Positions 44,262-54,282 are shown, numbered from the stretch's first letter. The stretch is 64,000 nt of DNA from Candidatus Nanosynbacter sp. TM7-087 (GCF_022828365.1 NZ_JAJQJU010000002.1:1-64000); one strand, 5' to 3'. The notes: generated from the letters alone by a model not told the origin. Numbers and translations are program-made.

Positions 44262-46061
44262 TTATTTGCCGTTAGCGGATTTAATGCTTTCGTGGATTTT
44301 TCGTACAAATTGCGAAATTTCCCACCGCCATTGCCATACGCCGTAACCGACGGCCAGTAAGCTCACGCCACCAAATACCCACCAACCCCAAGTAGCACCA
44401 GCGACTTGCTTAACTTCAGCGGCCGCCGAACCAACAGTCGGCATACTAGCCGATTTTATCTTTCTGCATCGCTTAGTCTGCGGATTACGCTCAAATCCTT
44501 CTGGGCATTCTTTTGCTATATCGTCAGTGGAGGCAATTTTCTTACATCGACCCGTAGCTGAATTGCGGAATTGACCTTCTGGGCAAGGCTTCAAAGTTTT
44601 TGCCGCAGCCGATGCGATAGATCGGCATCTGCCAGTTTCTTCACTACGATAATAGCCATCTTTACAGGGCGTAATAGTTTTTTCCACTTCAATTTTTCGA
44701 CAACGGCCAGTTTCTGGATGACGATATTGACCGGCGGGACAAGAAACCTCAATGGGCGGAACGGAAATTTTCACACATTTACCCAACACATTTCGCTCGT
44801 AACCACTCTGACAGTCTGGATATTCCTTAAAGATATTCTCAGAATTTTCAGTTATCATAAACGTTTGCATCCACTCATCATCAATCAAACTCCACGAAGA
44901 GCTTTTCGATAACTTCTCATATTCAGCGGAATCAATTTTCGAGCCAGCCTCATCCAGTAAATAAACTTTTCCTTTTGTTTTTGGCAATTTCAGATTCGTA
45001 TTTTTTATTTTGATCGTTAAAAATTCGCCAGGATTTAATTCGATGTCACCAATATTTTCACGAACGCCAGAATCACCAACTGTCAATTTACAGCCTGTCG
45101 TAATGACGGTTTTTTCGCCAGAATTGATAATTTCAATGAATTGTTCATCAACATTCGACGCGATTTCACTTAACTTCAGGCCTTCACATTTATTCAACTC
45201 CTTTGGAGATTCAGATTTGGAATCTGGGGTTTTGCAATTTGGTCGCGAATACGGCACAATTTCCTGATTATCAAAACCTTTACTCGACAAAAAAACAGTG
45301 GAATTATTTTTCGAATCAATAATATTTTCACCAACAAAACAGCGCCAAACAATTTTCACACCGCCTTTAATTGGCGAACCTGCAGACTTTGAATTACTCC
45401 CCCAACCAACAGTATCTGCGACCGACCCGTCCGAGCGCAACAACACGACCGATCCATCGCTCTGAGCCAAACCTAAATTATTATCAAACTTTATGGCGCC
45501 TGCCAACATCTTATCGTTCGACAAAACCAAAAATCCGTTCGCTAAGATTACTTCATCCTTGAAAATTTTTCCAACGGGTTTAGCGCTAGATCTAGCATAA
45601 TACTCTATTTTCCAACCAGCCAAATTAACATTCTGATTCGTCGGATTATAAATCTCAACGTATTTTTTGTCCTGACTAATCTTTGAAATTAATATCGGCG
45701 CATTTTCTTCTGTGCTTTTATCTGAATTATCTGTTTTTGGCGGCTCAGATTCGGAATTTGATTCAGGCTTTGGAGGCTCATTGGCAATAGGATTTTCATT
45801 CGAGTCATTTGTAGACGGATTTTCCGGTAGAGTCTCGGGATTTTCACTTGATTGAGAAGGTGAATTACTATCGATCTGTTCCTTATCAACAACTGAATCT
45901 TTTGCTTCCTCAGTCGATTTAAGACTATTATCAACAGTCTGAGCGTCATCAACTTTCGACTCTTGAGTAGCATTTGAAGCACCTTCCGCCAAAACCAACG
46001 GCGACGGCATTATTAGTGCCGCGGCTAATATCATAAGTAGTGTGTTGCGCAAATATTTCAT
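44262..46061 (-). CDS. Lamin-tail-domain surface protein with Cys repeats
   Basis: 599 residues from the ATG at 46061 (AAGGAG site 6 bases upstream). A signal peptide (about 1-26) ends in VLAEG. A Ser/Glu/Asn/Pro-rich linker follows (~30-130). Two lamin-tail-like domains start near PILISKISQDKKYVEIYNP and LKLSEIASNVDEQFIEIIN. Then come five repeats of the form C-P-x-G-x-x-R-x-x-x-T-x-R-C-R-x-I (about 440-560), and a C-terminal membrane helix with a basic tail. So it is anchored at the C-terminus and displayed outside. Role unknown; attachment or wall association is a reasonable guess. Confidence 0.82.
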   Translation of the reverse strand: MKYLRNTLLMILAAALIMPSPLVLAEGASNATQESKVDDAQTVDNSLKSTEEAKDSVVDKEQIDSNSPSQSSENPETLPENPSTNDSNENPIANEPPKPESNSESEPPKTDNSDKSTEENAPILISKISQDKKYVEIYNPTNQNVNLAGWKIEYYARSSAKPVGKIFKDEVILANGFLVLSNDKMLAGAIKFDNNLGLAQSDGSVVLLRSDGSVADTVGWGSNSKSAGSPIKGGVKIVWRCFVGENIIDSKNNSTVFLSSKGFDNQEIVPYSRPNCKTPDSKSESPKELNKCEGLKLSEIASNVDEQFIEIINSGEKTVITTGCKLTVGDSGVRENIGDIELNPGEFLTIKIKNTNLKLPKTKGKVYLLDEAGSKIDSAEYEKLSKSSSWSLIDDEWMQTFMITENSENIFKEYPDCQSGYERNVLGKCVKISVPPIEVSCPAGQYRHPETGRCRKIEVEKTITPCKDGYYRSEETGRCRSIASAAAKTLKPCPEGQFRNSATGRCKKIASTDDIAKECPEGFERNPQTKRCRKIKSASMPTVGSAAAEVKQVAGATWGWWVFGGVSLLAVGYGVWQWRWEISQFVRKIHESIKSANGK

Positions 46062-46115
46062 GCTCGCTCCTTGCTTATGGTTAATCATCTTTAGTTTAGC
46101 GTACTTTTTGTCAAA

Positions 46116-46145
46116 TTAAAAATCGCCCCAGAAAAGGAGCGATTA
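46116..46145 (-). terminator. Terminator after yebC
   Basis: On the minus strand AATCGCTCC and GGGGCGATT form a stem with a short loop, followed by TTTAATTT. Confidence 0.65.
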
Positions 46146-46160
46146 CTTAAAGCGATAATT

Positions 46161-46877
46161 TTATTCCGCCGTGATATCCGCATTTGTATGAACGTTCACA
46201 ACGTCATCCAAATCGTCCAACGCATCAATCATCTTCATCAATTTCTGCGCAGTTTCCATGTCGGCAATTTCTATCGGCGTATTGGCAATATATCGCAGTT
46301 CCGCATCTTTAACCTTCAAGCCTTGCTCAACCAATTTATTTCGCACACTCGCCAAATCTTTCAACTCCGTATACACGATAATCTCACCGTCTTCCTCGAC
46401 AGCATCTTCGGCGCCAGCGTCCAAAACCGCTAGCAACAAATCTTCCCCGCTGCCTTCGATAGTAATGACGCCTTTGCGCGTAAATTGGAACGTCACACTA
46501 CCAGCATCAGCAATTCGCCCGCCATTTTTAACCAACGCAGTTTTTACCTCTGGCAATGTTCGATTGCGATTATCTGTCGCCGTTTCAATAATAACACCCA
46601 CGCCGCCAGGACCATAACCTTCGTAAGCAATTTCTTCCAAAGCCGCCGCACTCTTATCTGCCACTCGGTCAATTGCTCGCTGGATGTTTGCGCTAGGCAT
46701 ATTTGCAGCCTTAGCTTTTTCAATTGCCATCGCCAAACTCGAGTTCAGCGCTGGGTCTGTGCCGCCACGTGCTGCAATAGCAATTTGATTACCCAATTTC
46801 GTAAAAATCGCGCCGCGCTTAGCGTCAACAATCGCTTTTTGTCGGTGAGTTGTAGCCCATTTACTGTGTCCTGACAT
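46161..46877 (-). CDS. yebC: YebC/PmpR-type translation factor or regulator
   Basis: 238 residues. Starts MSGHSKWATTHRQKAIVDAK, the family hallmark, and contains YEGYGPGGVGVIIE. Members act in relieving ribosome stalling or in transcription control; which applies here is open. An AGGAG site precedes the ATG and a TATAAT lies about 40 bases upstream, so this one is leadered. Confidence 0.95.
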   Translation of the reverse strand: MSGHSKWATTHRQKAIVDAKRGAIFTKLGNQIAIAARGGTDPALNSSLAMAIEKAKAANMPSANIQRAIDRVADKSAAALEEIAYEGYGPGGVGVIIETATDNRNRTLPEVKTALVKNGGRIADAGSVTFQFTRKGVITIEGSGEDLLLAVLDAGAEDAVEEDGEIIVYTELKDLASVRNKLVEQGLKVKDAELRYIANTPIEIADMETAQKLMKMIDALDDLDDVVNVHTNADITAE

Positions 46878-46924
46878 AATTTCTCCTAAAGTTATTTGCT
46901 ATTTCAATCTGTTACTATTATACA

Positions 46925-48376
46925 CTACTCCACAATATTTATCTTAGCGAGGTCTAATTTAGTTTGCTTTTTCATCCAAATCATTGCCAAAATTAGCGCC
47001 ACATATAAAACCACACACTGCCACAAATTGATACTAACTTCCATTTGAGCCCATTCAAATCCAGCCGTCCAATTGGTAACTTGAATCATATAGCCAAGTA
47101 GCCATGTCGTCGGAATTGCAATCAAAACACCAATCATCGGCACAAAAACCAGTACACCCGACATAAACGTCAGCAGCATCGCTAGCGGTACAAACGGCAA
47201 GATCAGCATATTCGCAATTAGCGCCACATTACTAATAACCCCAAAACTCATCATAAGTAGCGGCAATGTCATAATTTGCGCCGACAAAGTTTCAATTAAA
47301 ATTTGTCGAAACGCGCCCGGCTCTTTATTGCCAAAAAAGTAAGAATGTAAAAGCGGCGCTAACATAATTACACCCGCAAACGAAGCAAAGCTTAATTGCC
47401 AACCCAAATCGCCCCAACCAAATTGCGGATTTATCAATAGCGTGATTGCCGCTGACACGGGAAGTAGAATCAGTGGATGAATTGTCCGACCATAATACCA
47501 CGCCGCTAAACTCAGTCCCGCCACCAAGCCAGCTCTCGACATACTGGGACTTAATCCAGTCACCGCCATAAAGCCAATTATCATAACAGCCGCGCTGAGC
47601 ATCGCTAAATATTTTGATCGCTTGGCAAATAATCGTCGCGCTAAACGAACTAAAATTGTTAAATTATAGCCGCTCGCCACCACGATATGCGTTAGTCCAG
47701 CAATTTTTAAATTGTCACTTAATTCAGCTGGCATAGCACGTCGCAATCCCAATAAAAATCCCAGCCCTAGCGCAGATTCAGACTCTGGAACGTGAGTGCG
47801 AACTCGCCCAGCAAACCAATCACGAACTCCCACCGCCACATCACCCGGAACGGGTCTTTCGGCACTAATAATTTTCGCCCGATATATGCTTGCTGAAAAA
47901 GCCCCAAATCCCGCCGTCATTTTGCCCTTAACTCTCACAATATCACTGCGCTTAATTGAGTTTTTATCTGGCGTCGTCACCCAAATTTGCCCTGGCAATT
48001 TTTCATTATTCATCCGCAAATTGCCTAGTCTAAGAACCGTTTGACTATTTTTATCGAGATCAGGATCCTCCGAAACTTGACCCTGGATAATTGCGACTTT
48101 TCCGATTAACGAATCATAAACCTCCACGCCTTTTCTGCCGATTTCACCGCGCCAAAGACCAATCAAAACTCCAGAAATAATTGCTAAAATCACAAAAAAT
48201 CGCCAGCGCCAAATTGCCACAATTACGAAAATAGCCACCCCGACCAATAAAAATAATGGATTCGCCGCAAACGACCGCGGTATGTAATGGATGGAAATTA
48301 CGCCAATTGTCAAACCGAGACACCACGCCGCCACCAGCCAAGAAATATGCAACTTATTAAATAGCCAACTATTCAT
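46925..48376 (-). CDS. comEC: ComEC/Rec2-type DNA uptake channel
   Basis: 483 residues with about ten hydrophobic segments. The soluble OB-like domain (IQGQVSEDPDLDKNSQTVLRL) is followed by the competence domain: LGFLLGLRRAMP, GLTHIVVASGYNLTIL, GLSPSMSRAGLVAG. The C-terminal metallo-beta-lactamase domain of longer ComEC proteins is absent. It would carry single-stranded DNA across the membrane, in line with the type IV pilus genes here. TATACT ends 6 bases before the ATG (leaderless). Confidence 0.9.
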   Translation of the reverse strand: MNSWLFNKLHISWLVAAWCLGLTIGVISIHYIPRSFAANPLFLLVGVAIFVIVAIWRWRFFVILAIISGVLIGLWRGEIGRKGVEVYDSLIGKVAIIQGQVSEDPDLDKNSQTVLRLGNLRMNNEKLPGQIWVTTPDKNSIKRSDIVRVKGKMTAGFGAFSASIYRAKIISAERPVPGDVAVGVRDWFAGRVRTHVPESESALGLGFLLGLRRAMPAELSDNLKIAGLTHIVVASGYNLTILVRLARRLFAKRSKYLAMLSAAVMIIGFMAVTGLSPSMSRAGLVAGLSLAAWYYGRTIHPLILLPVSAAITLLINPQFGWGDLGWQLSFASFAGVIMLAPLLHSYFFGNKEPGAFRQILIETLSAQIMTLPLLMMSFGVISNVALIANMLILPFVPLAMLLTFMSGVLVFVPMIGVLIAIPTTWLLGYMIQVTNWTAGFEWAQMEVSINLWQCVVLYVALILAMIWMKKQTKLDLAKINIVE

Positions 48377-48405
48377 ACTTAAAGTATAGCTGGATCTAAA
48401 GCCAT

Positions 48406-48429
48406 AAAAAAGACTCCGCCAAGGGAGTC
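48406..48429 (-). terminator. Terminator after tRNA-Lys(TTT)
   Basis: GACTCC/GGAGTC stem (48424-48429, 48412-48417) followed on the minus strand by a T-run. Confidence 0.8.
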
Positions 48430-48440
48430 GATTTCAAATT

Positions 48441-48517
48441 TGGAGGGTCCACCGGGGCTTGAACCCGGGACACCCTGCTTAAAAGGCAGGTGCTCTAACC
48501 AGCTGAGCTATGGACCC
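48441..48517 (-). tRNA. tRNA-Lys (TTT)
   Basis: Anticodon stem CCTGC/GCAGG with loop CTTTTAA gives TTT. Acceptor GGGTCCA/TGGACCC; CCA encoded. Discriminator base T, as in the other tRNA-Lys of this window. Confidence 0.96.
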
Positions 48518-48539
48518 ATTCGGAATATCCGCTTTCTTC

Positions 48540-48568
48540 ATCCTAGCACAAACCAACACAAAGGTCAA
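48540..48568 (-). promoter_or_regulatory. Promoter of tRNA-Lys(TTT)
   Basis: TTGACC (48563-48568), 17 bases, TAGGAT (48540-48545) on the minus strand; the -35 box overlaps the 3' end of the upstream gene. Confidence 0.65.
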
Positions 48569-49044
48569 TGCTTAGCTAGTTTATGTCCGCCAGTATGTAG
48601 TGAAAAAATGTCAATTAGACCACACACCAGACCAAACGTAGCCACGTATCGCCAATTATTCGCAAAAATCTTATACAACTCCAGCGCCTGTCCGTCTAGT
48701 GATATATATTTTCCCAGAGGAACCACCAATAGCGCTGCTGTCAAAAACGCGACTCCCGCCGCAGAAACAATTCTCTCATGTTTTTTCTGATATCTAGGTC
48801 CGCTTAGAAGAAGCATAATTAACGGAACCAACGTTAAGACTAATCCCGAAATTACACCATTTGGCAATAAACCAGTTTCCAATTTCAAGCCGTCCAACAC
48901 CCCCGTCAGCCAGCTGCCCCACCATTCTGATAGTAAAAATCCCGTCGCCAACGACAGTGCCAATGGACCGAATCTTCGAGATGAAACAAATGCAACCGCA
49001 AAAACCGTTACTAAAATTGCTCCAAATAAAATTATCACACTCAT
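48565..49044 (-). CDS. Polytopic membrane protein of unknown family
   Basis: 159 residues with four or five hydrophobic helices (about 3-20, 25-45, 60-80, 93-113, 133-150). A short basic loop (GPRYQKKHERI) is likely cytoplasmic. The topology is loosely like CvpA proteins but no signature supports that. It overlaps the DUF192 gene by 4 bases. Confidence 0.6.
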   Translation of the reverse strand: MSVIILFGAILVTVFAVAFVSSRRFGPLALSLATGFLLSEWWGSWLTGVLDGLKLETGLLPNGVISGLVLTLVPLIMLLLSGPRYQKKHERIVSAAGVAFLTAALLVVPLGKYISLDGQALELYKIFANNWRYVATFGLVCGLIDIFSLHTGGHKLAKH

Positions 49045-49532
49045 TTATCCTCCTCCAAATCAAATTTTACCTGTGACCCAACCGTGGCGCTCGCCTGCTT
49101 AGCAACTCCCGCCTTCACCTCCAATACGTACTTTGCCGGAACTGGTGGCGCATATTTTTCATGCGGCTCAGCGTCTGGCTTGACGTTATGTTTTACATAG
49201 ACAACGCGCTTTTTATCATTAATCCAAATCATATCAACCGAAAACTTCATATCTTTCATCCACATTTTATGACGATCGTTATGATCAAAAACAAATAGCA
49301 TGGCATAATTCTCATCAATTCCCAGCCTTCCGGACAGACCTTTCCGCTGCGATTCTTCGTCATTAGCAATTTCCGCACGAAGCATCGTCTTATTCAGGTA
49401 AATCATTTCCGTTTTTGGCGAAACCGTTCGAAAAGCATAAAAAATTGCCCCACCAATAACCATCAGCATACCGCAGATAAATATCCATTTGATGACAGTT
49501 TGAGTTACTGTCGAGTGACGAGGCTCGTCCAT
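49041..49532 (-). CDS. DUF192 membrane-anchored protein
   Basis: 163 residues. A membrane anchor lies at about 14-32, then a DUF192 domain: RAEIANDEESQRKGLSGR, AMLFVFDHNDRHKMWMKDM, SVDMIWINDKKRVVYV, and YVLEVKAGVA. Function of the family is unknown. TGTTATAAT ends 6 bases before the ATG (leaderless). Confidence 0.85.
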   Translation of the reverse strand: MDEPRHSTVTQTVIKWIFICGMLMVIGGAIFYAFRTVSPKTEMIYLNKTMLRAEIANDEESQRKGLSGRLGIDENYAMLFVFDHNDRHKMWMKDMKFSVDMIWINDKKRVVYVKHNVKPDAEPHEKYAPPVPAKYVLEVKAGVAKQASATVGSQVKFDLEEDK

Positions 49533-49556
49533 AAACCTATTATAACAAGTTTATGC

Positions 49557-50474
49557 TTAAGCGCCGATTTTATCTTTTTTATTGCCACGCTTGGCGTTTC
49601 GATCGATGTATTCAATTATCTTTCCAGCCACATTTCGGCGAGTAATCTTCTCAATTCCAAATCCTGGACTAGCATTAACTTCCAACACCAAAGCACCACG
49701 GCTTGATCTCATGAAGTCGACTCCGGCAACCGTTAATCCCATTGCCTTAGCGGCTTTCACGCACATTTTACGTTCAGAATCCGTCAATTTTATACTGGTT
49801 CCTTCGCCGCCCTTGTGCAAATTGCTACGAAAATCATCGTCCAAACTCTGACGCTTCATACTAGCCACCACTTGACTACCAACCACAAACGCACGAATAT
49901 CGACACCAGCCGACTCCCTAATAAACTCCTGTAGCAATACGTTGGTGCCGTCAGAATTTGTCAAATAAAATGCCTGCAGAACCGACTTGGCAGCCTTTTT
50001 AGTTTCCGCCAGAACCACGCCATTTCCGTGCGTACCACGCGCCAACTTAATAATCGCCGGCATACCACCAATCTCTTCAATTAGCGAATCAATGTCAGTC
50101 GCGTTTCGGGAAAAGACCGTCTTCGGAATCGACACTCCCGCTTTAACTAATAACTGTGTTGAGCGCAATTTATCCCGCGCCCTAGTAATTGCAATCGAGC
50201 GATTCATAAAAAACGCCTTCGGGTGCATCATTTCTAGTTGACGCAAAACCGCTGTTCCATACTTTGTCATATGGCTCGCGATTCGCGGAATCACCACGTC
50301 AAATTCACCAATCTCTTTACCCTTGTAAATAACCGTCGGATGCTTTTCGTCAATTGAAACGTAGCAGTTTTTATACTTAATAACCTTGACTTGATGACCG
50401 CGCTTTTCAGCCTCTTCTTTCAGGCGAAGCGTCGAATAATTAATGTTGCCGTTAGATAAGATTGCAATTCGCAT
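49557..50474 (-). CDS. RimK-type ATP-grasp glutamate ligase
   Basis: 305 residues. N-terminal domain MRIAILSNGNINYSTLRL, then ATP-grasp: MPAIIKLARGTHGNGVVLAE, LLQEFIRESAGVDIRAFVV, and the metal-binding end VLEVNASPGFGIE. RimK adds glutamates to ribosomal protein S6; relatives modify other amines, so the substrate is not certain. Shares one base with the upstream protease-like gene, its usual partner. Confidence 0.9.
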   Translation of the reverse strand: MRIAILSNGNINYSTLRLKEEAEKRGHQVKVIKYKNCYVSIDEKHPTVIYKGKEIGEFDVVIPRIASHMTKYGTAVLRQLEMMHPKAFFMNRSIAITRARDKLRSTQLLVKAGVSIPKTVFSRNATDIDSLIEEIGGMPAIIKLARGTHGNGVVLAETKKAAKSVLQAFYLTNSDGTNVLLQEFIRESAGVDIRAFVVGSQVVASMKRQSLDDDFRSNLHKGGEGTSIKLTDSERKMCVKAAKAMGLTVAGVDFMRSSRGALVLEVNASPGFGIEKITRRNVAGKIIEYIDRNAKRGNKKDKIGA

Positions 50475-50980
50475 TATTTTTCTTCACCTTTCTGATGATA
50501 TTTTTTATAAAATTCGTATGGATTCAATTTTATTTCTTCATTAAGACTAGTAGTTACGGACGGTTTTTTCCTGCGAACATTTTTTCTTGAGACATCCACT
50601 AGGAATTTTCCAGAAATCGACCGTCTTCCGATTAGCACAGGGAATTCATTTTTTGATCGATCAGACAAATTCATTAACATTTTAATTTTTCGCCCACTAA
50701 TTTTTACCCAAAAGTGCGTTCGATAACGAATCTGCTCATGCCCCATTGCGGAGCGCACCCTCGCCACCGAATAATCAGTTCTCTTAAATATTTTACCATT
50801 ATAGTACGGCGAGCCTTCGCCAAACAGAGAAAATTTCAACACCCCATCTTTATCAATGCGAATATTACTCGCCCAAACCGCACTGGAATCGGCGCCCGTA
50901 TCAATTTTAGCTGGGACTTTTTGCGCTCGCTCGCCGAAGTTCACAAACTCGGTTGACCCAATAATGGATTTTTCTTTCAT
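50474..50980 (-). CDS. RimB/retropepsin-like protease (ATP-dependent zinc protease family)
   Basis: 168 residues. The motif KIDTGADSSAVWA is an aspartic-protease-like DTGA, followed by RTHFWVKISGRKIKMLMNL and FPVLIGRRSISGKFLVD. The family partners RimK and can trim glutamate tails. A basic C-terminal extension is present. CATAAT lies 8 bases before the ATG, so the pair may be transcribed as a leaderless operon. Confidence 0.86.
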   Translation of the reverse strand: MKEKSIIGSTEFVNFGERAQKVPAKIDTGADSSAVWASNIRIDKDGVLKFSLFGEGSPYYNGKIFKRTDYSVARVRSAMGHEQIRYRTHFWVKISGRKIKMLMNLSDRSKNEFPVLIGRRSISGKFLVDVSRKNVRRKKPSVTTSLNEEIKLNPYEFYKKYHQKGEEK

Positions 50981-51035
50981 ACGTCAATATTATGGCATAA
51001 TTTATGATATATATCAATATCTAAGCTGTGCTTAT

Positions 51036-52145
51036 TTAAGAGAATAGCCCTCGTTTTTTCGCGCCCTTAAACTGCTCCAAAAGCTCCTTCTGCTTTTTAG
51101 TCAATTTGGTTGGCGTATCAACAATAACACCCACAATATGCGGACCACGAGATTCACTATGTAAGTGCGGCACGCCATGGTCTGACAACTTGAAGTCGGT
51201 GCCGCTCTGAGTACCCGCTGGAATTTTCATCGTTATCACGCCGTCCACAGTTTCCACATCAATCTCCGTTCCCAGCGCCGCATCAACCATAGAAATATGC
51301 TCTTCGCTAAGAATAATATTACCCTCACGAGTGAATTTTTTATGCGCCTTAACGCGAATGTGGACATATAAATCACCTCTACTACCACCAGCAATTGCTT
51401 CTCCACGATCTCGCAGACGAATTGTCGCGCCATCATCAATCCCTGCCGGAATTTTAATAGTGATATCCTGATTCTGTCGGGTCGTGCCTTTTCCTCGACA
51501 AACTGAACATTCTTTTTCAGGAACTTTTCCCTTACCGTGACAAGTTTCACAAACAACCGCCTGCTGAATTTGCCCAAACAGCGAATTCATCGTTCGAGTT
51601 TGCTGACCCGCACCCTTACAAGTTGGGCATGTTTTCATTCCAAATCCAGGCTCGGCGCCATCGCCATGACAATGCTCACATTCAACATCCAGCATTAAAC
51701 TAATTTTCTTTTCTACACCAAATACCGCGTCTTCAAAACTTAGTGTTACACTAGTTTCAACATCACGCCCACGCGAACGACCATTTCCAGCGCCGCCAGC
51801 CGCACCACCGAAGAATTGGCTAAAAATATCACCTAGTCCACCGTCACCAAAATCAAAGTGAACGTTTTGACCGCCGAATCCACCAAATCCTTCAAACGGA
51901 TTACCAGAAAAACCGCCACCAGACGCGCCACCAACGCCAGCATGACCAAATTGATCATAACGCTGTCGCTTCTGTTTGTCTTTCAGAACTTCATAGGCTT
52001 CATTAATTTCCTTAAATTTAGCCTCGTCGCCACCCTGTTTGTCAGGATGATATTTGATTGCTAATTTACGAAAAGCCTTTTTTATCTCATCTTCAGAAGC
52101 GGTCTTTGGAACGCCCAATATTTCATAATAATCACGCTTGCTCAT
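51036..52145 (-). CDS. dnaJ: Chaperone DnaJ
   Basis: 369 residues with all four parts: J domain with HPD (YHPDKQGG), Gly/Phe-rich linker, zinc centre with four CxxCxGxG-type repeats ([32 protein letters not shown]), and C-terminal substrate domain. Controlled by the CIRCE at 52166-52192; TATAAT lies between CIRCE and ATG. Confidence 0.97.
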   Translation of the reverse strand: MSKRDYYEILGVPKTASEDEIKKAFRKLAIKYHPDKQGGDEAKFKEINEAYEVLKDKQKRQRYDQFGHAGVGGASGGGFSGNPFEGFGGFGGQNVHFDFGDGGLGDIFSQFFGGAAGGAGNGRSRGRDVETSVTLSFEDAVFGVEKKISLMLDVECEHCHGDGAEPGFGMKTCPTCKGAGQQTRTMNSLFGQIQQAVVCETCHGKGKVPEKECSVCRGKGTTRQNQDITIKIPAGIDDGATIRLRDRGEAIAGGSRGDLYVHIRVKAHKKFTREGNIILSEEHISMVDAALGTEIDVETVDGVITMKIPAGTQSGTDFKLSDHGVPHLHSESRGPHIVGVIVDTPTKLTKKQKELLEQFKGAKKRGLFS

Positions 52146-52165
52146 ACCTTATATATTATACGCGT

Positions 52166-52192
52166 TTAGCACTCTCAGTACAAGAGTGCTAA
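52166..52192 (-). promoter_or_regulatory. CIRCE operator of dnaJ
   Basis: Perfect TTAGCACTC - 9 bases - GAGTGCTAA, directly upstream of the dnaJ TATAAT box. Binding site for HrcA. Confidence 0.95.
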
Positions 52193-52196
52193 GTCC

Positions 52197-52227
52197 AAAA
52201 AAGGCCACTCTTTTTATCGAGCAGCCT
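52197..52227 (-). terminator. Terminator after dnaK
   Basis: On the minus strand AGGCTGCTC and GAGTGGCCT pair (two G-U) around an 8-base loop and lead into TTTTTT. It separates dnaK from dnaJ, which has its own promoter. Confidence 0.75.
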
Positions 52228-52247
52228 TCTTTGTAAAGACGTTAAGT

Positions 52248-54137
52248 TTATTTTTCGTCGACAATTTCGCCTTCGACCGGCTCATCTTTATCAGACTTTT
52301 TGTCGCCAGCTTCGTCAGCTTTTTTATCGTCGGCTGATTGTTGATACATCTTAGCCCCAATTGGCATAATCGCATCATTCAAGGCTTTAATTGCAGCGTC
52401 CAATTCGTCCTTATCTTCAGAATCTTTGTGCTTTTCAGCCTCTTCGACAGCCTTTTCAATCGCTTGCTTGTCGTCGTCAGAAATCTTATCTTTGAATTCG
52501 TCCGGCATTTTCTTTGCCTGATAAATAGCGTTTTCAAGCTGATTCTTCGTATCGACAGTTTCGCGTTTTTTCTTATCTTCGTCCGCGTGAAGTTCGGCTT
52601 CTTTTTGCGCCTTCTCAATATCTTCCTTACTCATATTGCCAGAGTTTTGAATAGTGATTGATTGCTCTTTGCCTGTTCCCTTGTCTTTAGCCGTAACATT
52701 AAGAATACCGTTGGCGTCAATGTTAAAGGTCACTTCAATTTGAGGCACACCGCGCGGTGCTGGCGCAATACCGTCAAGCACAAAACGACCCAAACTTTTA
52801 TTATCATTGGCAAATTCGCGCTCACCCTGAAGAACGTGAATTTCCACCTGAGGCTGGTTATCCGCAGCCGTCGAGAAAACTTCACTCTTGCTTGTTGGAA
52901 TCGTCGTATTTCGGTCAATCAACTTCGTCGATACGCCGCCCATCGTCTCAATTCCAAGAGAAAGCGGAGTCACATCCAGAAGCAACACATCCTTAACATC
53001 ACCAGCCAAGACACCACCTTGAATTGCGGCACCAACAGCCACAACCTCATCTGGGTTCACGCCTTGCATTGGATCTTTTCCAAAGAAATTCTTTACGCGC
53101 TCGACCACAGCTGGCATACGAGTCATTCCACCAACCATAACTACATTGTTAATATCGGACTTAGAAAGCTTGGCGTCCTTCAAAGCCTTTTCTACTGGAC
53201 CATCCAAGCGATCCAATAAATCCTTAACCAAATCTTCCAACTTGGCACGACTCAAGCTCATCTCAAAGTGCTTTGGACCGTCAGCATCGGCGGTAATAAA
53301 TGGAATGTTGACTTCATATTCCGTAACCGTCGACAATTCTTTCTTTGCCTTTTCAGCCTCATCCTTCAGGCGTTGCATCGCTGCATTATCTTTACGAAGA
53401 TCAATTCCTTCCTTCGACTTGAAGTCGTCCAAGAAGTAATTGACAATAGCGTTGTCGAAATCTTCACCACCAAGGTGTGTATCACCATTGGTTGCCTTAA
53501 CTTCAAATACGCCGTCACCCAGTTCCAGTACCGACACGTCAAACGTACCGCCACCAAGGTCGAACACTACGATAGTTTCGTCGTTCTTACCCTTCTCCAG
53601 ACCGTACGCCAAAGCCGCAGCTGTTGGTTCGTTGATAATACGCTTAACTTCTAATCCGGCAATTTTACCAGCATCCTTAGTCGCTTGGCGCTGCGAATCG
53701 TCAAAGTAAGCTGGCACCGTAATCACTGCCTCTGTTACTTTTTCACCCAAGAAAGCCTCGGCGTCAGCCTTGATTTTACTAAGAATCATTGCTGAAACTT
53801 CTTCTGGCGTGTATTCCTTATCGCCCATTTCGACTGCCACACCAGTACCTTTTTTAACAATCTTGTACGGCATGATATCCAAGTCTTTTTGCACTTCCTT
53901 GTCATCAAACTTACGACCAATCAAACGCTTAACGCCGTAAATCGTGTTTTTTGGATTTGTTACACGCTGACGCTGAGCAACTTGACCGACGAGTCGTTCG
54001 CCCTTTTTATTAACCGCAACCACAGATGGCATAGTGCGATTACCTTCAGCATTAGAAATAACCTCTGGCTTGCCAGCTAGCATATACGCAAACGCGCTGT
54101 TGGTTGTACCGAGGTCAATACCAATAATTTTACCCAT
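52248..54137 (-). CDS. dnaK: Chaperone DnaK
   Basis: 629 residues, full length. [62 protein letters not shown], then the substrate domain with [14 protein letters not shown] and a charged C-terminal tail. GGGG site before the ATG; long leader with two CIRCE elements. Confidence 0.98.
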   Translation of the reverse strand: MGKIIGIDLGTTNSAFAYMLAGKPEVISNAEGNRTMPSVVAVNKKGERLVGQVAQRQRVTNPKNTIYGVKRLIGRKFDDKEVQKDLDIMPYKIVKKGTGVAVEMGDKEYTPEEVSAMILSKIKADAEAFLGEKVTEAVITVPAYFDDSQRQATKDAGKIAGLEVKRIINEPTAAALAYGLEKGKNDETIVVFDLGGGTFDVSVLELGDGVFEVKATNGDTHLGGEDFDNAIVNYFLDDFKSKEGIDLRKDNAAMQRLKDEAEKAKKELSTVTEYEVNIPFITADADGPKHFEMSLSRAKLEDLVKDLLDRLDGPVEKALKDAKLSKSDINNVVMVGGMTRMPAVVERVKNFFGKDPMQGVNPDEVVAVGAAIQGGVLAGDVKDVLLLDVTPLSLGIETMGGVSTKLIDRNTTIPTSKSEVFSTAADNQPQVEIHVLQGEREFANDNKSLGRFVLDGIAPAPRGVPQIEVTFNIDANGILNVTAKDKGTGKEQSITIQNSGNMSKEDIEKAQKEAELHADEDKKKRETVDTKNQLENAIYQAKKMPDEFKDKISDDDKQAIEKAVEEAEKHKDSEDKDELDAAIKALNDAIMPIGAKMYQQSADDKKADEAGDKKSDKDEPVEGEIVDEK

Positions 54138-54188
54138 ATGATTCCCCTTTCTGTTATGATCACATCTGGTCTATATCTTATATTCATT

Positions 54189-54215
54189 CTAGCACTCTTT
54201 CGTGGCGAGTGCCAA
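54189..54215 (-). promoter_or_regulatory. CIRCE operator, dnaK proximal (imperfect)
   Basis: CTAGCACTC - 9 bases - GAGTGCCAA, just downstream of the dnaK -10 box. Confidence 0.85.
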
Positions 54216-54222
54216 CTATCTC

Positions 54223-54251
54223 AGTATAAATAATTAGCACTCTCATGTCAA
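54223..54251 (-). promoter_or_regulatory. dnaK promoter
   Basis: Consensus TTGACA (54246-54251), 17 bases, TATACT (54223-54228). The -35 box lies inside the upstream CIRCE. Confidence 0.85.
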
Positions 54252-54260
54252 GAGTGCTAA
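54234..54260 (-). promoter_or_regulatory. CIRCE operator, dnaK distal (perfect)
   Basis: TTAGCACTC - 9 bases - GAGTGCTAA over the dnaK -35 box. With the second copy, the promoter is bracketed by two HrcA sites. Confidence 0.95.
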
Positions 54261-54282
54261 ACATAGTTTTTTCTTAATCAAA

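Noticed and set aside
46161..46877. Dense plus-strand open frames over yebC
   Set aside because: All are antisense shadows; the YebC frame has the family N-terminus and a good SD.
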